Of a DNA stretch of 64,000 bases, positions 33,598 to 43,100 are shown in pieces. Below the pieces are notes generated by a model. It was not told the DNA's origin, searched no databases, and saw nothing but the letters and a program-made list of their open reading frames with translations. A program made the position numbers and the translations under genes. Each line of letters opens with the position of its first letter. The stretch's first letter is position 1. Origin of the DNA: JADLHS01 sp964594985 (GTDB lineage Bacteria; Verrucomicrobiota; Verrucomicrobiia; Limisphaerales; JADLHS01); assembly GCA_964594985.1 (NCBI GenBank), contig CAZQNQ010000001.1:1-64000 (forward strand). The letters run 5' to 3'.

Positions 33598-34578
33598 CTA
33601 CTTCGCTTGCGGAGCATTCAGTGTTTCGTGAATCGCGGATAATAGTGAGCGTTCTCCAGGCACGTCATAATCCAACGACCAGATCATGATGCCGCCCAGC
33701 CCTTGCTCAACAACGTATTGAGTCTTGGCCTTGATGGTTGGGAGGCCGTTATACCAGATCGTGTTGCCGACCTGATCCGTTTTCTCCGCACCGGGATGCG
33801 CCGCGACAATCGCTTTGTAAGAATAGTCGTGTTTGCGAAATGCCGCGCCGAAACCATACCCATAGAATGGCACACCTAAAACCGCCTTGTGCTTCGGCAA
33901 CCCGCGCTTGAGCCAATAGCTGACGTTGTTTGTGGCAAACTCGTACGACGAATGTTGTCCCGGTGATTGCGGCGCCCACGGCCCGGTGCCGTCGTACGCC
34001 ATGATGTTGATGAAATCGAAATGTGTGAAAACCGAATCCGGCACTTTGCTCCCGCCGTAACCTTTCGAGAGCGCCGCCGTCAGCAACTTGCCTTTCGGCT
34101 TCAACGCGCAGGCCAGTTCCTGGATAAATACGCCGTAATCCTGATTGATGGCCGGGCCTTCGAGGTCCACGTCCAGTCCGTCGAAGTGGTTTGTCACGAC
34201 GTAATCCGTGAGTTTGGCGATGAACCCGGCGCGATTGGTTTCATTCAGCAGATGGAAATAGCGATTGAGCATGGCCTTGTCGCTTGAAGCCGCGCCGCCG
34301 CCAATGGAGACGAGAATTTTGACGCCGTTCGTCCGCGCTTTCGCCATCAACGCCGGATTCTTTTGATTGAATGAAATTTCCCCAGCGGCATTGCGCGGAT
34401 TTTCAAACGCCACGTTGATGTGCGTGAGCCTGGCGTAATCAATCGTCCCGGCAAACGACTTCACATCCATCCAGTTCGGAACGTAGGCCACCACCTTGAA
34501 TGACGCCGCCGCCGCGGAAATTCCACAGGATAGCAGCAAGCCGACCAACATTTTTATCGCGAGCAAGATTCCGGGCAT
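33598..34578 (-). CDS. glycoside hydrolase family 18 (chitinase-like)
   Basis: A 326-residue secreted TIM-barrel hydrolase. A signal peptide of about 25 residues ends SAAAA. The strand-4 catalytic signature is DGLDVDLEGP (about 133-142), with Glu as acid; VKILVSIGGG and FINIMAYDGTGPW are the other conserved strands, and IMIWSLDYDVPG near the end closes the barrel. It should act on chitin or related N-acetylglucosamine polymers. ATG start at 34578; an internal ATG at residue 10 would shorten the signal. It stands alone, not in an operon. Confidence 0.92.
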   Translation of the reverse strand: MPGILLAIKMLVGLLLSCGISAAAASFKVVAYVPNWMDVKSFAGTIDYARLTHINVAFENPRNAAGEISFNQKNPALMAKARTNGVKILVSIGGGAASSDKAMLNRYFHLLNETNRAGFIAKLTDYVVTNHFDGLDVDLEGPAINQDYGVFIQELACALKPKGKLLTAALSKGYGGSKVPDSVFTHFDFINIMAYDGTGPWAPQSPGQHSSYEFATNNVSYWLKRGLPKHKAVLGVPFYGYGFGAAFRKHDYSYKAIVAAHPGAEKTDQVGNTIWYNGLPTIKAKTQYVVEQGLGGIMIWSLDYDVPGERSLLSAIHETLNAPQAK

Positions 34579-34828
34579 AAAATGGGCAAACCGATTGAAA
34601 CGCTGGTGGCGCAGACTGATTGAAATGAACTTTTGTTCATCTTGTAACAGTTCTCAAAATGATTGTCGGAAACGAAATCCCCTCACCCGGCCTAGCGGCC
34701 ACCCTCTCCCCTTCCGAAGGGGAGAGGGACGGGGTGAGGGGCTTCCTCTGCGTTCAGAGTTCTCGCCATTCTTTTTGCAGTACGCTCTAAAACCGCCGGC
34801 GGAAGCAAGGGCGCCAAGTCCATGTTGT
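34579..34828. other. intergenic region occupied by a C-rich element
   Basis: No gene is seen. Between the GH18 start and the terminator of the beta-strand repeat gene lies the 149-bp element at 34646-34794; the GH18 promoter must be in or next to it. Confidence 0.5.
34646..34794. repeat. C-rich element, long form, copy 2
   Basis: 149 bp, matching 14730-14876 from AACAGTTCTCAAAATG to TACGCTCTAAAACC. The core inverted repeat is CCCCTCACCCGGCC and GGGTGAGGGG, with inner palindrome CTCCCCTTCCGAAGGGGAG. The inner stem differs from copy 1 but still pairs. Confidence 0.78.
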
Positions 34829-34873
34829 AAAAAAGCCGGTTGAAAGATGACATCATCCATTCAACCGGCTTTG
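34829..34873 (-). terminator. intrinsic terminator of the beta-strand repeat protein gene
   Basis: Stem AAAGCCGGTTGAA at 34832-34844 pairs with TTCAACCGGCTTT at 34860-34872. On the minus strand it is followed by six T residues (34829-34834 read in reverse). It lies about 60 bases after the stop at 34934. Confidence 0.85.
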
Positions 34874-34933
34874 TTGCGGACCCGTTTTCAACCTCAACCC
34901 GGGGCCAGCCACTCCACCGCGATCAATCATCAA

Positions 34934-37900
34934 CTACTCTGGCCGCAGTCCGAAGAATGCCGTTGGAATAGCCGGATTGATGGTCACGTTCACCGGATTG
35001 CCCGCATCGGGATAATCCTCCCAATTGTTGCTTAATCCTTGAGACAAGGCATTTGTCTGCCACACCAATCTGTAATTGCCCTCCCAATTAAATGTGAGCA
35101 CGCCGTTGGCCAAGCTGTAGTTGAGTGTCGGCGCCCCCGCCACCACGGAGAGGATGCCGGTAGCTTTGTCAAGATTCCAAGCCAGTCCGGCCCCTGGCGA
35201 ACCAGTTACAAGAATGTTGCCGGTGCCGCCAGCCGGGAATACTTGGAACTGGTCTCCTGCCACGAGGGGGGTGCCACCGGTATTAGTGGCGATCAGCACT
35301 CCGCCATAAGTTAACGTGCCCGTGACGTTTAACACGTCGTTGGCGGCGAAATCCTTGTTCACCTCAATCAGCACATTTCCCGCGAGCGTGAGGTTGTTGT
35401 TGATGGCAAGCGTGCCGATGTCTCCCGCTCCGGGTGAAATCGTGCCGCCGCTGTTGATGGCCACTGCTCCAGCGATTGAGCCGGTGCCATCCAATGTGCC
35501 GCTGTTGTTAACGGCGACTGCGGTGTTGCCCAATGAACCGGTGATCCGAAGCGTGCCGCTATCAACGGTGGTGGCACCGGTATAGCTGGCGGTTCCGGTG
35601 ATTGAGAGCGTTCGCAGCCCGGCCATGTTGATTCCGGCCCCGGCCACGCTTTGCGAAATATCCCCCAACGCCAGGTCCGAACCCACGGCTGTCAGAGGAT
35701 TGAAGCCGGGAATCTTGGGCGAGAAAGTCGCCGTACCGCCGGTGAGCGTCACCGTCGGGAATGCGATTACATGCGCGTTGCCAGTGTTCAAGAATACACC
35801 GAGTTCCTGCCCGGCTCCAATTCTCAAGTTCCCCATCGTGACGGAAGCATTCACCGGGGCGGTGCCGAGTGGGTTGACAATGGCCAATCCCGTGCCGGTC
35901 AATTCAATGTCGTTGCCGAACAGGGCGTCGCCACCCGAGTTGTTGCGCAGATTTAATTCGGAATAACCGCCCGTGGTGGTGACGGCGGAGTTGGTGTTGC
36001 CACGAGTCGCGTCGCCACAGGTCAAAATCAGTTTGCCGGTGTTGGCGGGGCTGAAAAAGCCGGAGAAAGGGGTTTGCAATTCCCCCTTCACGTTATGCCC
36101 GAAAGTAATGGTCCCGCTGAAGTCGCTCCCCCCGGTGCCCCGAAGCCGGAATCCGACTCCGCCGTCGGGATTGATGTTGTTCGTGCCCGAAAGAATCACG
36201 ACATGGCCGCTGCCGAACAGCGTCCCGGTCAGGTTTACTTCGGAATTGGTCGCCAGATTTTGCGGATCGGAAATATAGATGATGTTGGTGGTGGCATTCG
36301 CCGCCGTCAGTTCGCTCGCAATGCTCGCAATATTCGCCACCGCGCCAAAAGTGGCCCCGGACAGTGTAATGGGATTCGCGGGCGATGCTCCGGCCACCAG
36401 GGTGGCGTTGTTGTTCACCGTGATTGCGCCGGAACCGGCGGCGGTCGCAGCCCCAAGTCGGGCCGTTCCAGTATTCACAGTCAGTCCGCCACCGAAACTA
36501 TTGTTGCCGGAAAGCGTCAGTGTTCCGGTGCCATTTTTGGTGAGGGAACCGTTGCCCGAGATCGTATTGGGCACGGTGAGATTATCGCTCCGGTTGAAAA
36601 CCAGACTTCCCTCGTTAGCCACCGCTCCCGTGCCCGGCAAGTTGCCGGTGGCGCCATTGGCTCCGACTTGAATCGTGCCTTCGCTGAGGACCACTCCGCC
36701 GCCAAAGTCGTTGCCGCCACTGTTGGCCAGAATCAGTGTTCCCGCCCCTTGTTTGATCAAATTGACCGGGCCGCTGATTTTTCCCGTTCCGGTGAAGAGG
36801 TAGTTGGACAACGTATTGTTCACGGTGATGCCACCGGGCAACAACGTCGTGGTCAGATTGACATTGGTGGTTCCGCCCAGGTTGTCGGTGAACGTGACGA
36901 AATCACCTTGGGCATAGGCCACGGCCGGATTGGCGGGGGCGGTTTTCCAGTTGGCGCTGCTGGCATCCCATAAGCCGCTGGCGGCCCCATCCCAGGAAAT
37001 CGCCTTGGCGGGAGGCGGTCCGGCGGTGATGACCAGTTCAATTGTAGCGGTGTCGGTATTATTGGTCAGATAACCTTGAAATGCGGGCGAACTCGCGGGA
37101 AGACTGCCCAATCCGATGTTGGCAGGATCACCAGTCATAAAATCATATTTGATGATTGGGAAAGTGGCGGGATAGCCGGCCATGCTGGGCAGCGAGGCAA
37201 TGTTGACTGGGTTCAGGGTGCCGCCGTTGTTCAGGCCGGAAACAACCACCGTCGGGCCGCTGGGAGAAACAGCCAGACTCAGAGTTGAATCGGAGAGATT
37301 GAATGTGCCGAGGGCCGCTCCCAATGCGCCGATGGCGCCGCCGCTGTTGGTGGCGATCAAGCTGCCGCCTATCATGTTGATGGTGGACGTGCCGCCGCCA
37401 GCAAGGATGCTGCCTTTGACCAACACGGTGGCCGTATCGGTGATGTTCAGTGTGCCGGTTGGAAGCACGCCGCTATTCAGATAACGAGCCAGCCGCAGGC
37501 TGGTATTAACGACATAGGTGGCCGTTCCGCCGACATTGATGGTTCCAGTGCCCATGCTCGCGGCGGCCCCGGCGGCGGCGCTTTGCTGGAAGCCCGCTTC
37601 GGTGATGTCCGCGTCGAATGTGCCCGCGTTAAGTGACAAAGTTCCCGTTCCCGGGCCGCCACCACTGGGCTGACTGCGTCCGATATAAATTGTTCCCACT
37701 TGGGCGTCCACGCTGCCACCGCTCAAATCCAAAATGCCGGTTGTCGGGGCCGTGCTGGCCCCCAAAATTGAAGCGTCCCCAACATTTATGGCTGGCACGC
37801 GGGTTGCCGTTTTTCCGCGCAGATACAGGACCGGCTCGGATAAAGCCGGATTAAATCGCACCAAACCAAGCCCTTTCGAGTAACCGATGTTCAACGTGTT

Positions 37901-38617
37901 CAGAAACACCGCATTGGTCTGGCCAAAATTGACGATGTTTTGCCCGGCGGCGTTGTTCGCGGTATCGCCCACGACAAACACTCCCGCCACATCCAAGGTG
38001 TTGGTTCGGGCGAACAACAATGTGCCGGTGGCGCGGAAAAGCGTGGCGCTGATTTGCTGTCCGACCCGCACATTGTTAAGGGTGGCGTTAAAAACATCCA
38101 AGTCCGACATATCGAGCGTGGCGCGCAACGCGCCGTTTGCCGCGGCAGTACATTGTCGCACTGTAAGATTGGCGCTCGCATTGTTGATGATAAGTCCGGC
38201 CCCGGGACCGCTGAGGGTGGTGATTACCTGTTGCGCGTTGCCAGCGTCGGTTTCTGTACCCGCCGTCAAACCGTTCGTTCCCACCAGACTCAATATGACG
38301 CCGGAGGCGATCAAAGTGGTATGGGAACCATTGGTATTGCTGTAGCGCAATGAACTGATGGGGCCGCCGAAACCGGCATCCACAAAATTATTGACGATGC
38401 CAAACGGTGGCTCGGCCCCGTTATCAATAAATCTCGCGTCATCATCAGGGCCAGGAACAATTCCACCCAGCCAATTGGCCGAAGCCGACCAATTGGTGCT
38501 GGCGGACACGTTGTTTGTTGCGCTCCATAAAATGGTCGCGGCATCGGATGATGGAGCGACAGTCATCAATGCGGCTGCGAACAAGGTCGCGGGAATGATT
38601 TTAGTGAAGGTTTTCAT
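34934..38617 (-). CDS. autotransporter-associated beta-strand repeat protein
   Basis: 1227 residues; signal peptide of about 27 residues (MKTFTKIIPATLFAAALMTV and on). It is rich in Gly, Thr, Asn and Ala and low in Cys, with repeats of the TIGR02601 type such as GTGTLTLSGNNSFGGGLTVN followed by TGTARLG, and SYTGATTVDSGTLRITGSLG. The first 60 mature residues include the W-x-G opening of such proteins (STNWSASANWLGGIVPGPDD). No autotransporter barrel is present; the C terminus (LVWQTNALSQGLSNNWEDYP) is a verrucomicrobial tail module. Probably a secreted or surface-bound beta-helix, function unknown. An ATCCCTC hairpin lies 145 bases upstream. Confidence 0.88.
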   Translation of the reverse strand: MKTFTKIIPATLFAAALMTVAPSSDAATILWSATNNVSASTNWSASANWLGGIVPGPDDDARFIDNGAEPPFGIVNNFVDAGFGGPISSLRYSNTNGSHTTLIASGVILSLVGTNGLTAGTETDAGNAQQVITTLSGPGAGLIINNASANLTVRQCTAAANGALRATLDMSDLDVFNATLNNVRVGQQISATLFRATGTLLFARTNTLDVAGVFVVGDTANNAAGQNIVNFGQTNAVFLNTLNIGYSKGLGLVRFNPALSEPVLYLRGKTATRVPAINVGDASILGASTAPTTGILDLSGGSVDAQVGTIYIGRSQPSGGGPGTGTLSLNAGTFDADITEAGFQQSAAAGAAASMGTGTINVGGTATYVVNTSLRLARYLNSGVLPTGTLNITDTATVLVKGSILAGGGTSTINMIGGSLIATNSGGAIGALGAALGTFNLSDSTLSLAVSPSGPTVVVSGLNNGGTLNPVNIASLPSMAGYPATFPIIKYDFMTGDPANIGLGSLPASSPAFQGYLTNNTDTATIELVITAGPPPAKAISWDGAASGLWDASSANWKTAPANPAVAYAQGDFVTFTDNLGGTTNVNLTTTLLPGGITVNNTLSNYLFTGTGKISGPVNLIKQGAGTLILANSGGNDFGGGVVLSEGTIQVGANGATGNLPGTGAVANEGSLVFNRSDNLTVPNTISGNGSLTKNGTGTLTLSGNNSFGGGLTVNTGTARLGAATAAGSGAITVNNNATLVAGASPANPITLSGATFGAVANIASIASELTAANATTNIIYISDPQNLATNSEVNLTGTLFGSGHVVILSGTNNINPDGGVGFRLRGTGGSDFSGTITFGHNVKGELQTPFSGFFSPANTGKLILTCGDATRGNTNSAVTTTGGYSELNLRNNSGGDALFGNDIELTGTGLAIVNPLGTAPVNASVTMGNLRIGAGQELGVFLNTGNAHVIAFPTVTLTGGTATFSPKIPGFNPLTAVGSDLALGDISQSVAGAGINMAGLRTLSITGTASYTGATTVDSGTLRITGSLGNTAVAVNNSGTLDGTGSIAGAVAINSGGTISPGAGDIGTLAINNNLTLAGNVLIEVNKDFAANDVLNVTGTLTYGGVLIATNTGGTPLVAGDQFQVFPAGGTGNILVTGSPGAGLAWNLDKATGILSVVAGAPTLNYSLANGVLTFNWEGNYRLVWQTNALSQGLSNNWEDYPDAGNPVNVTINPAIPTAFFGLRPE

Positions 38618-38762
38618 AGGTGGTTTTGGTTGGGTTCGTAAATCTGTCATGAGCGGCATGAACCGTTGCCATCGCAGCGCAATGCGCCCGCTAAAGCTTT
38701 GGCTCTCCCGCTCGATCTGGTTGACATGGATTTATTGAAAACTAGCGAAACAGCCGGTTCAC

Positions 38763-38785
38763 AACATCCCTCTTTAGAGGGGAGT
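38763..38785 (-). promoter_or_regulatory. ATCCCTC hairpin, copy 1
   Basis: ATCCCTC at 38766-38772, loop TTTA, GAGGGGA. Read on the minus strand it is TCCCCTC-TAAA-GAGGGAT. It overlaps the stop codon of GH105 and lies 145 bases upstream of the beta-strand repeat gene. One of five copies in the 38.7-53.5 kb region. Confidence 0.5.
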
Positions 38786-40153
38786 AATCATTCGCCGGAC
38801 TTCACTGCCGGCCAAAAGAAATGCGCCGACACCGTAGGCTTCGGTGGCTTCGGGAGCAAAATGTTTCGGGTCCGCGCCGATGGGTTGCACGTGCGTGAGT
38901 TTTCCTTCCGGCGTCACGCAACCGACGAGCGCCAGCCACGCTTTCCGCACCGCGGGTTCAAACTTGGCGCGTTCCAACATTCCTTCGTTGACACCCCACG
39001 CCAATGCGTACGTGAAAAATCCCGAACCGCTGGTTTCCTTCAGCGGATAACTCGCCGGGTCCAGCAGGCTCGCCCGCCAAAGTCCGTCGGCTTGCTGACA
39101 CGTCAAGACCTTCGCGGCCATGTCCTTGAATTGTTGCTCGAAGCGCGCGCGGTCGGGATGATCTTTGGGCAACAGTTGCAACATGCGAACCAATCCGCCC
39201 ATGACCCAGCCGTTGCCGCGACTCCAGAAAATCTTCGCGCCGTTCGCCTCGCGTTTTTCGAAATAGGTGCTGTCGCGGAAATACAAATGCTCCTTGTCGT
39301 CGTAGAGATAGTCGGACGCAATCCACCAATTGGTGACGGAAAAATCGAGATAGCGCTGGTCGCCCGTGGCCGACCAGAGCCGCAACCACGCGGGCGGGGC
39401 CATGAACAACGCGTCACACCACGACCACCGATCCCGGGCGCGCGGCTGTTTGAATTCCAGTGTCGGCACCGGCGCGGGTTTGGCAATGACTTCGTCAAAG
39501 CGTTCCCGCATCGGCGCGAGCATTTTGTCGTCGTGATAACGATTCCACAGCTCGACGTAAGTTTGCCCGACGCAATGATCGTCGGCGTCATAGACGCGCC
39601 GCCCCAGCTTCCACTGATTCGTCTCGCCCATGCGCACCATTGCTTCGCGAAAGCGCGGGCTGGGCGAAAGTTTGTCCAGCGCCATGAATCCTGTGTAGAG
39701 CGCCGCCTGCGGCCAGTGGGTGAGCGGGTGTTTGCTCGGATTGGCGAGCTGCCAATCCGCCACGCGTTCCATGGTTTTAATTATGCTGTCCGGTTCAATC
39801 TTGCTGGGTTCATCAGCGAGAATGAACGTGCTGCCAAGGCAAAGGATTGTTACGAGAAGCAAAGAAGATCTTCGACGTTTGTAATGCGTGCGGCGGAATC
39901 GAATTGAGTTGGTGTGTTGTCCGCCCGCACCCTGTCCCGCTCCCCCAGGAGAGGGAAAATCGTTTGCCGGCGCGTTCGAAAACCAGCGGCTGGATTGGCG
40001 CAAGGGTTTCTCAGATAGAGCAAGACCGGCAATGGTTTCCCCCTCTCCCCGGGGGAGAGGGCCGGGGTGAGGGCGGGCGTGTTCACACTCGGCCATCCAG
40101 TTTGCCCATGAAAAACGTTGAGAAAGCGGCGAAGACAATTTGCGATGGTTCAT
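38774..40153 (-). CDS. glycoside hydrolase family 105/88 (unsaturated rhamnogalacturonyl hydrolase-like) with repeat-derived N terminus
   Basis: 459 residues if started at the ATG (40153) that overlaps the upstream stop as ATGA. The enzyme part (about 114-459) is an alpha/alpha barrel with DDHCVGQTYVELW, the catalytic region WCDALFMAPPAWLRLW, and IFWSRGNGWVMGGLVRML. It should remove unsaturated galacturonyl residues left by pectate or rhamnogalacturonan lyases. A signal-peptide-like stretch (KRRRSSLLLVTILCLGSTFI) sits only at residues 92-111, because residues 22-81 are the translation of a C-rich element (39911-40088). The true start is therefore uncertain; no ATG or GTG lies between element and signal. 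Confidence 0.8.
   Translation of the reverse strand: MNHRKLSSPLSQRFSWANWMAECEHARPHPGPLPRGEGETIAGLALSEKPLRQSSRWFSNAPANDFPSPGGAGQGAGGQHTNSIRFRRTHYKRRRSSLLLVTILCLGSTFILADEPSKIEPDSIIKTMERVADWQLANPSKHPLTHWPQAALYTGFMALDKLSPSPRFREAMVRMGETNQWKLGRRVYDADDHCVGQTYVELWNRYHDDKMLAPMRERFDEVIAKPAPVPTLEFKQPRARDRWSWCDALFMAPPAWLRLWSATGDQRYLDFSVTNWWIASDYLYDDKEHLYFRDSTYFEKREANGAKIFWSRGNGWVMGGLVRMLQLLPKDHPDRARFEQQFKDMAAKVLTCQQADGLWRASLLDPASYPLKETSGSGFFTYALAWGVNEGMLERAKFEPAVRKAWLALVGCVTPEGKLTHVQPIGADPKHFAPEATEAYGVGAFLLAGSEVRRMITPL
39911..40088. repeat. C-rich terminal-inverted-repeat element, copy 3, inside GH105 frame
   Basis: Left end GTGTGTTGTCCGCCCGCACC, right end GGTGAGGGCGGGCGTGTTCA then CAC. Inner arms CTCCCCCAGGAGAGGGA and CTCTCCCCGGGGGAGAGG. 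It has the same layout as 6044-6214 and 16690-16857. It lies between the coupled ATG at 40153 and the signal-peptide codons of the GH105 gene and has no stop codon in that frame. Confidence 0.8.
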
Positions 40154-43100
40154 AAATCCAGATGGGGCAGCCAGAGAACCGGCTGCGTGATGGCGATGTT
40201 GCGTTGCACTTCGGGATCCGCCGGGTCGGCGGGAAGGTTTTTCCAAAGATCGAGATACTTGGTTTCGCCGAACGCGAGTCCGGCGAACAGCAAACTCGGC
40301 TGACGCGCGGGCCAGCCGTCCCACGCTTGCGCATCCGGCGGCAGCGGCCACCTGGTTTTGTCTGCCAGAAACGGATGGAGGTATTCCATCGCGCGCCGCA
40401 TCCCGCGCCGGTCGGTGAGTTCAAAATTCCAAAGATTGTCGCCGGGAATCGAAAGCACCTGACAAAGAATCGCCATGTTATCGAGTTGAAAAATGGAATA
40501 CGCGTAGGGTTTGGTGCGCTTGAGTTCGAGCGGGAAACCGCCGTCCACCGCCATTTGATTCGGCACGAACACTTTCTTGAACTGCCGCCGGCACTCCGCC
40601 AGCCGTGCTTCGTCACTGGTAAATTTCGCGAACGCCGCTATCTGCACAAAGAACGCCACCGAATGATTGTTCTTCGCGGCGGCTTCCATGCGCCCCGGCT
40701 CGCTGGTCATCATCCAGTCCGTCATCGCTTGAAACCATTGTTTTAATCCCGTCACAACTTCCGGCGGAAACGCGGGCGACGATTCCATTGCGGCAATAGC
40801 GGGCGGCACTTCGGCAAGATGCAGTCCATCAATGATGCCCCAACTGCGACCCGTGTTCCGACCGGGAACGGCTTGCGCGAATTGCAGATGCGGATTCATG
40901 CGCGTCGCCGGATCGAGGAAAAAGACACGCAACAAGGCCACGGCCCTTGTCACATAACGATCTTCGCCTGTAATTTTGTAAGCCGCCGCCAGCGCCGCAA
41001 CGGCGTCGCGCATCTGCCGCATGGCTTGGCGATGTTCGTTGAAGTTTCCAGGATTGGTTTCGCCATCGCGGTTGATGTAAGGCAAGCCGTCGGGTTTCGT
41101 CAGGTCAGGCCAGTGATAATCACCGTTGGAATAAAAATCGTTCGCGCCACCCGCGCTTAGCTTGGCGCGATGTTTGGCGATGAACGGGGGATCAAGTTGC
41201 AGCGCTTGATCAGCCGCGCGGAGAATCCGCTCGCGGTCAATCGCCCCGACATTCAACGCCAGCCTCCCATTGCCACCTTTCGATTGATTCAGCTCCAAAA
41301 ACTCCGTCGGCAAGCCCTCACTTATCACACTCGCGATGGCTTTTGCTCCAGTCAGACGCACGCTGATGCGGGCGCGGCCGTTGGCCAGTTGCACGACGCG
41401 CGAACCGGTCGCCGTGCCAAGGTTGTCGAGCAACTGCCCATCACCAGTCAGCCCGAAGCGCACGATGTTCGCCGCATCCAGACACGCAACGCCATTTTTG
41501 TCGGAAGCCCGCGCCTCAACCAAAACGGCGCCGTTGGTCTGACCAATCTGCTTGAAAGTCAATCGCGCTGGTTTATCCCAAGGTGTGGTTTGATAGCCGA
41601 ACGAAAGTTCGTCCACGACTTCTCTCCCATCATGCTTCCCCACCGCCCGGAGCGAATTCTGCCCCTCCTTCAACCTGACCGACCAATGCAAACCTGCGGC
41701 GGGAAAGTTGGTGAGATTACGTTGTCGCACCCCGGCAGAGATACCGTTCACGAATAACTCCACTTCACGGCAATTGGAGAAAACCTTGATCTCTTTCGAC
41801 TCGTCAACATTGCCCCATCGTGTTTCCCATGCGTGGCCAAAAATGCGGATCATCGGTTTCTCGGCCCAGTAACTTTGGAAGATGTAATAACCGTCCTTCG
41901 GCGTGCCATCACGTTCGACGACGCCTTTCTGATTCACGCGCGGCACCGGATTCTCGGGGCGCAGCGGCGTCGCGAAGTCTTTGAAGATCCACTGCGCCGC
42001 GCCGGTAAGGTTGGTCATCTGTTCCTGCACCATCAAATGCCAGTCGAACAGATTCGCCATGTAGCTCTCGGACCAGTCGCCGTCCTTGGAGGCGCGCGCC
42101 CGACCGCCGGTTTGCTTGTAGGCGCTGCCGACTTCCGCCGTGCCGCGTCCCGTCACGACTTCCTTGATGAACAACTCCGGATCTTCCGCATAGCGCCCCG
42201 CATGACTGTCACCGCCCCATTCGGCGTGGAAGAAATGCGGCACGGACTTGATCGCCCGTTCGATTGAATTGCGATACTCGGGATAACGCCCGGAGTACCA
42301 GCCCGCCCAGATACTCGGGGAATAAACATCCACGAGGTCTTTGCAGAAGTCGCCGTGACGGATGGCGGTTTTACGGGAGGGATCAAGTTGATGCGACAGC
42401 GTATTCAACTCGGCCATGAACGACCGGATTGCATTCGTCTCAAATCGCTCGAAGTCGCCCGGCCACGCGTTTTCATTGCCCAACGCCCAGATGATGACGG
42501 AGGGATGATTGTAGTGTTGATCAATCATCGCGCGCAGCATGTCGCGACCTTGCTGCCGATAGCGTTCACCTCCAAGCCCCCCGCGACACCACGGAATCTC
42601 CTCCCACACGAGCAAACCCAGCTCGTCGCACAACTCCAGAACGAGCGGCGCTTGCTGATAATGACCGAGCCGCACGAAGTTTGCGCCCATGTCCTTGATC
42701 TGTTGAAACGTCCGCCGCACCACATCATCCGGAACAGCAGCACCCACTCCGGTGTGATCTTCGTGATAATGCGTACCACGCAAAAGCAGTTTTTCACCAT
42801 TCAGCTTGAACGGCCCATGCTTCACCCACTCGAACGAACGAAAGCCAAATCGCTCGCTGAGTTCTTGCTCGCCATGCGGCGATTTCAGTTTCACGGAGCA
42901 ATGGTAAAGTTGCGTTGTCTTCGGAGCCCAAAGCAACGGACTCGCAACCTCGCATCCGGCAATTTCAACGGTGCCGCTTGAGGAAAGCCCCGGCCTGGTG
43001 GAAACGTGGATTACTTTGCCGCCCGGATCGCGGATCGTGACGGTGAGTTCCGCCTTGTCGCTCAGTTGCGTAGGATTGTAAAACCGGGCCCTGACTTTGA

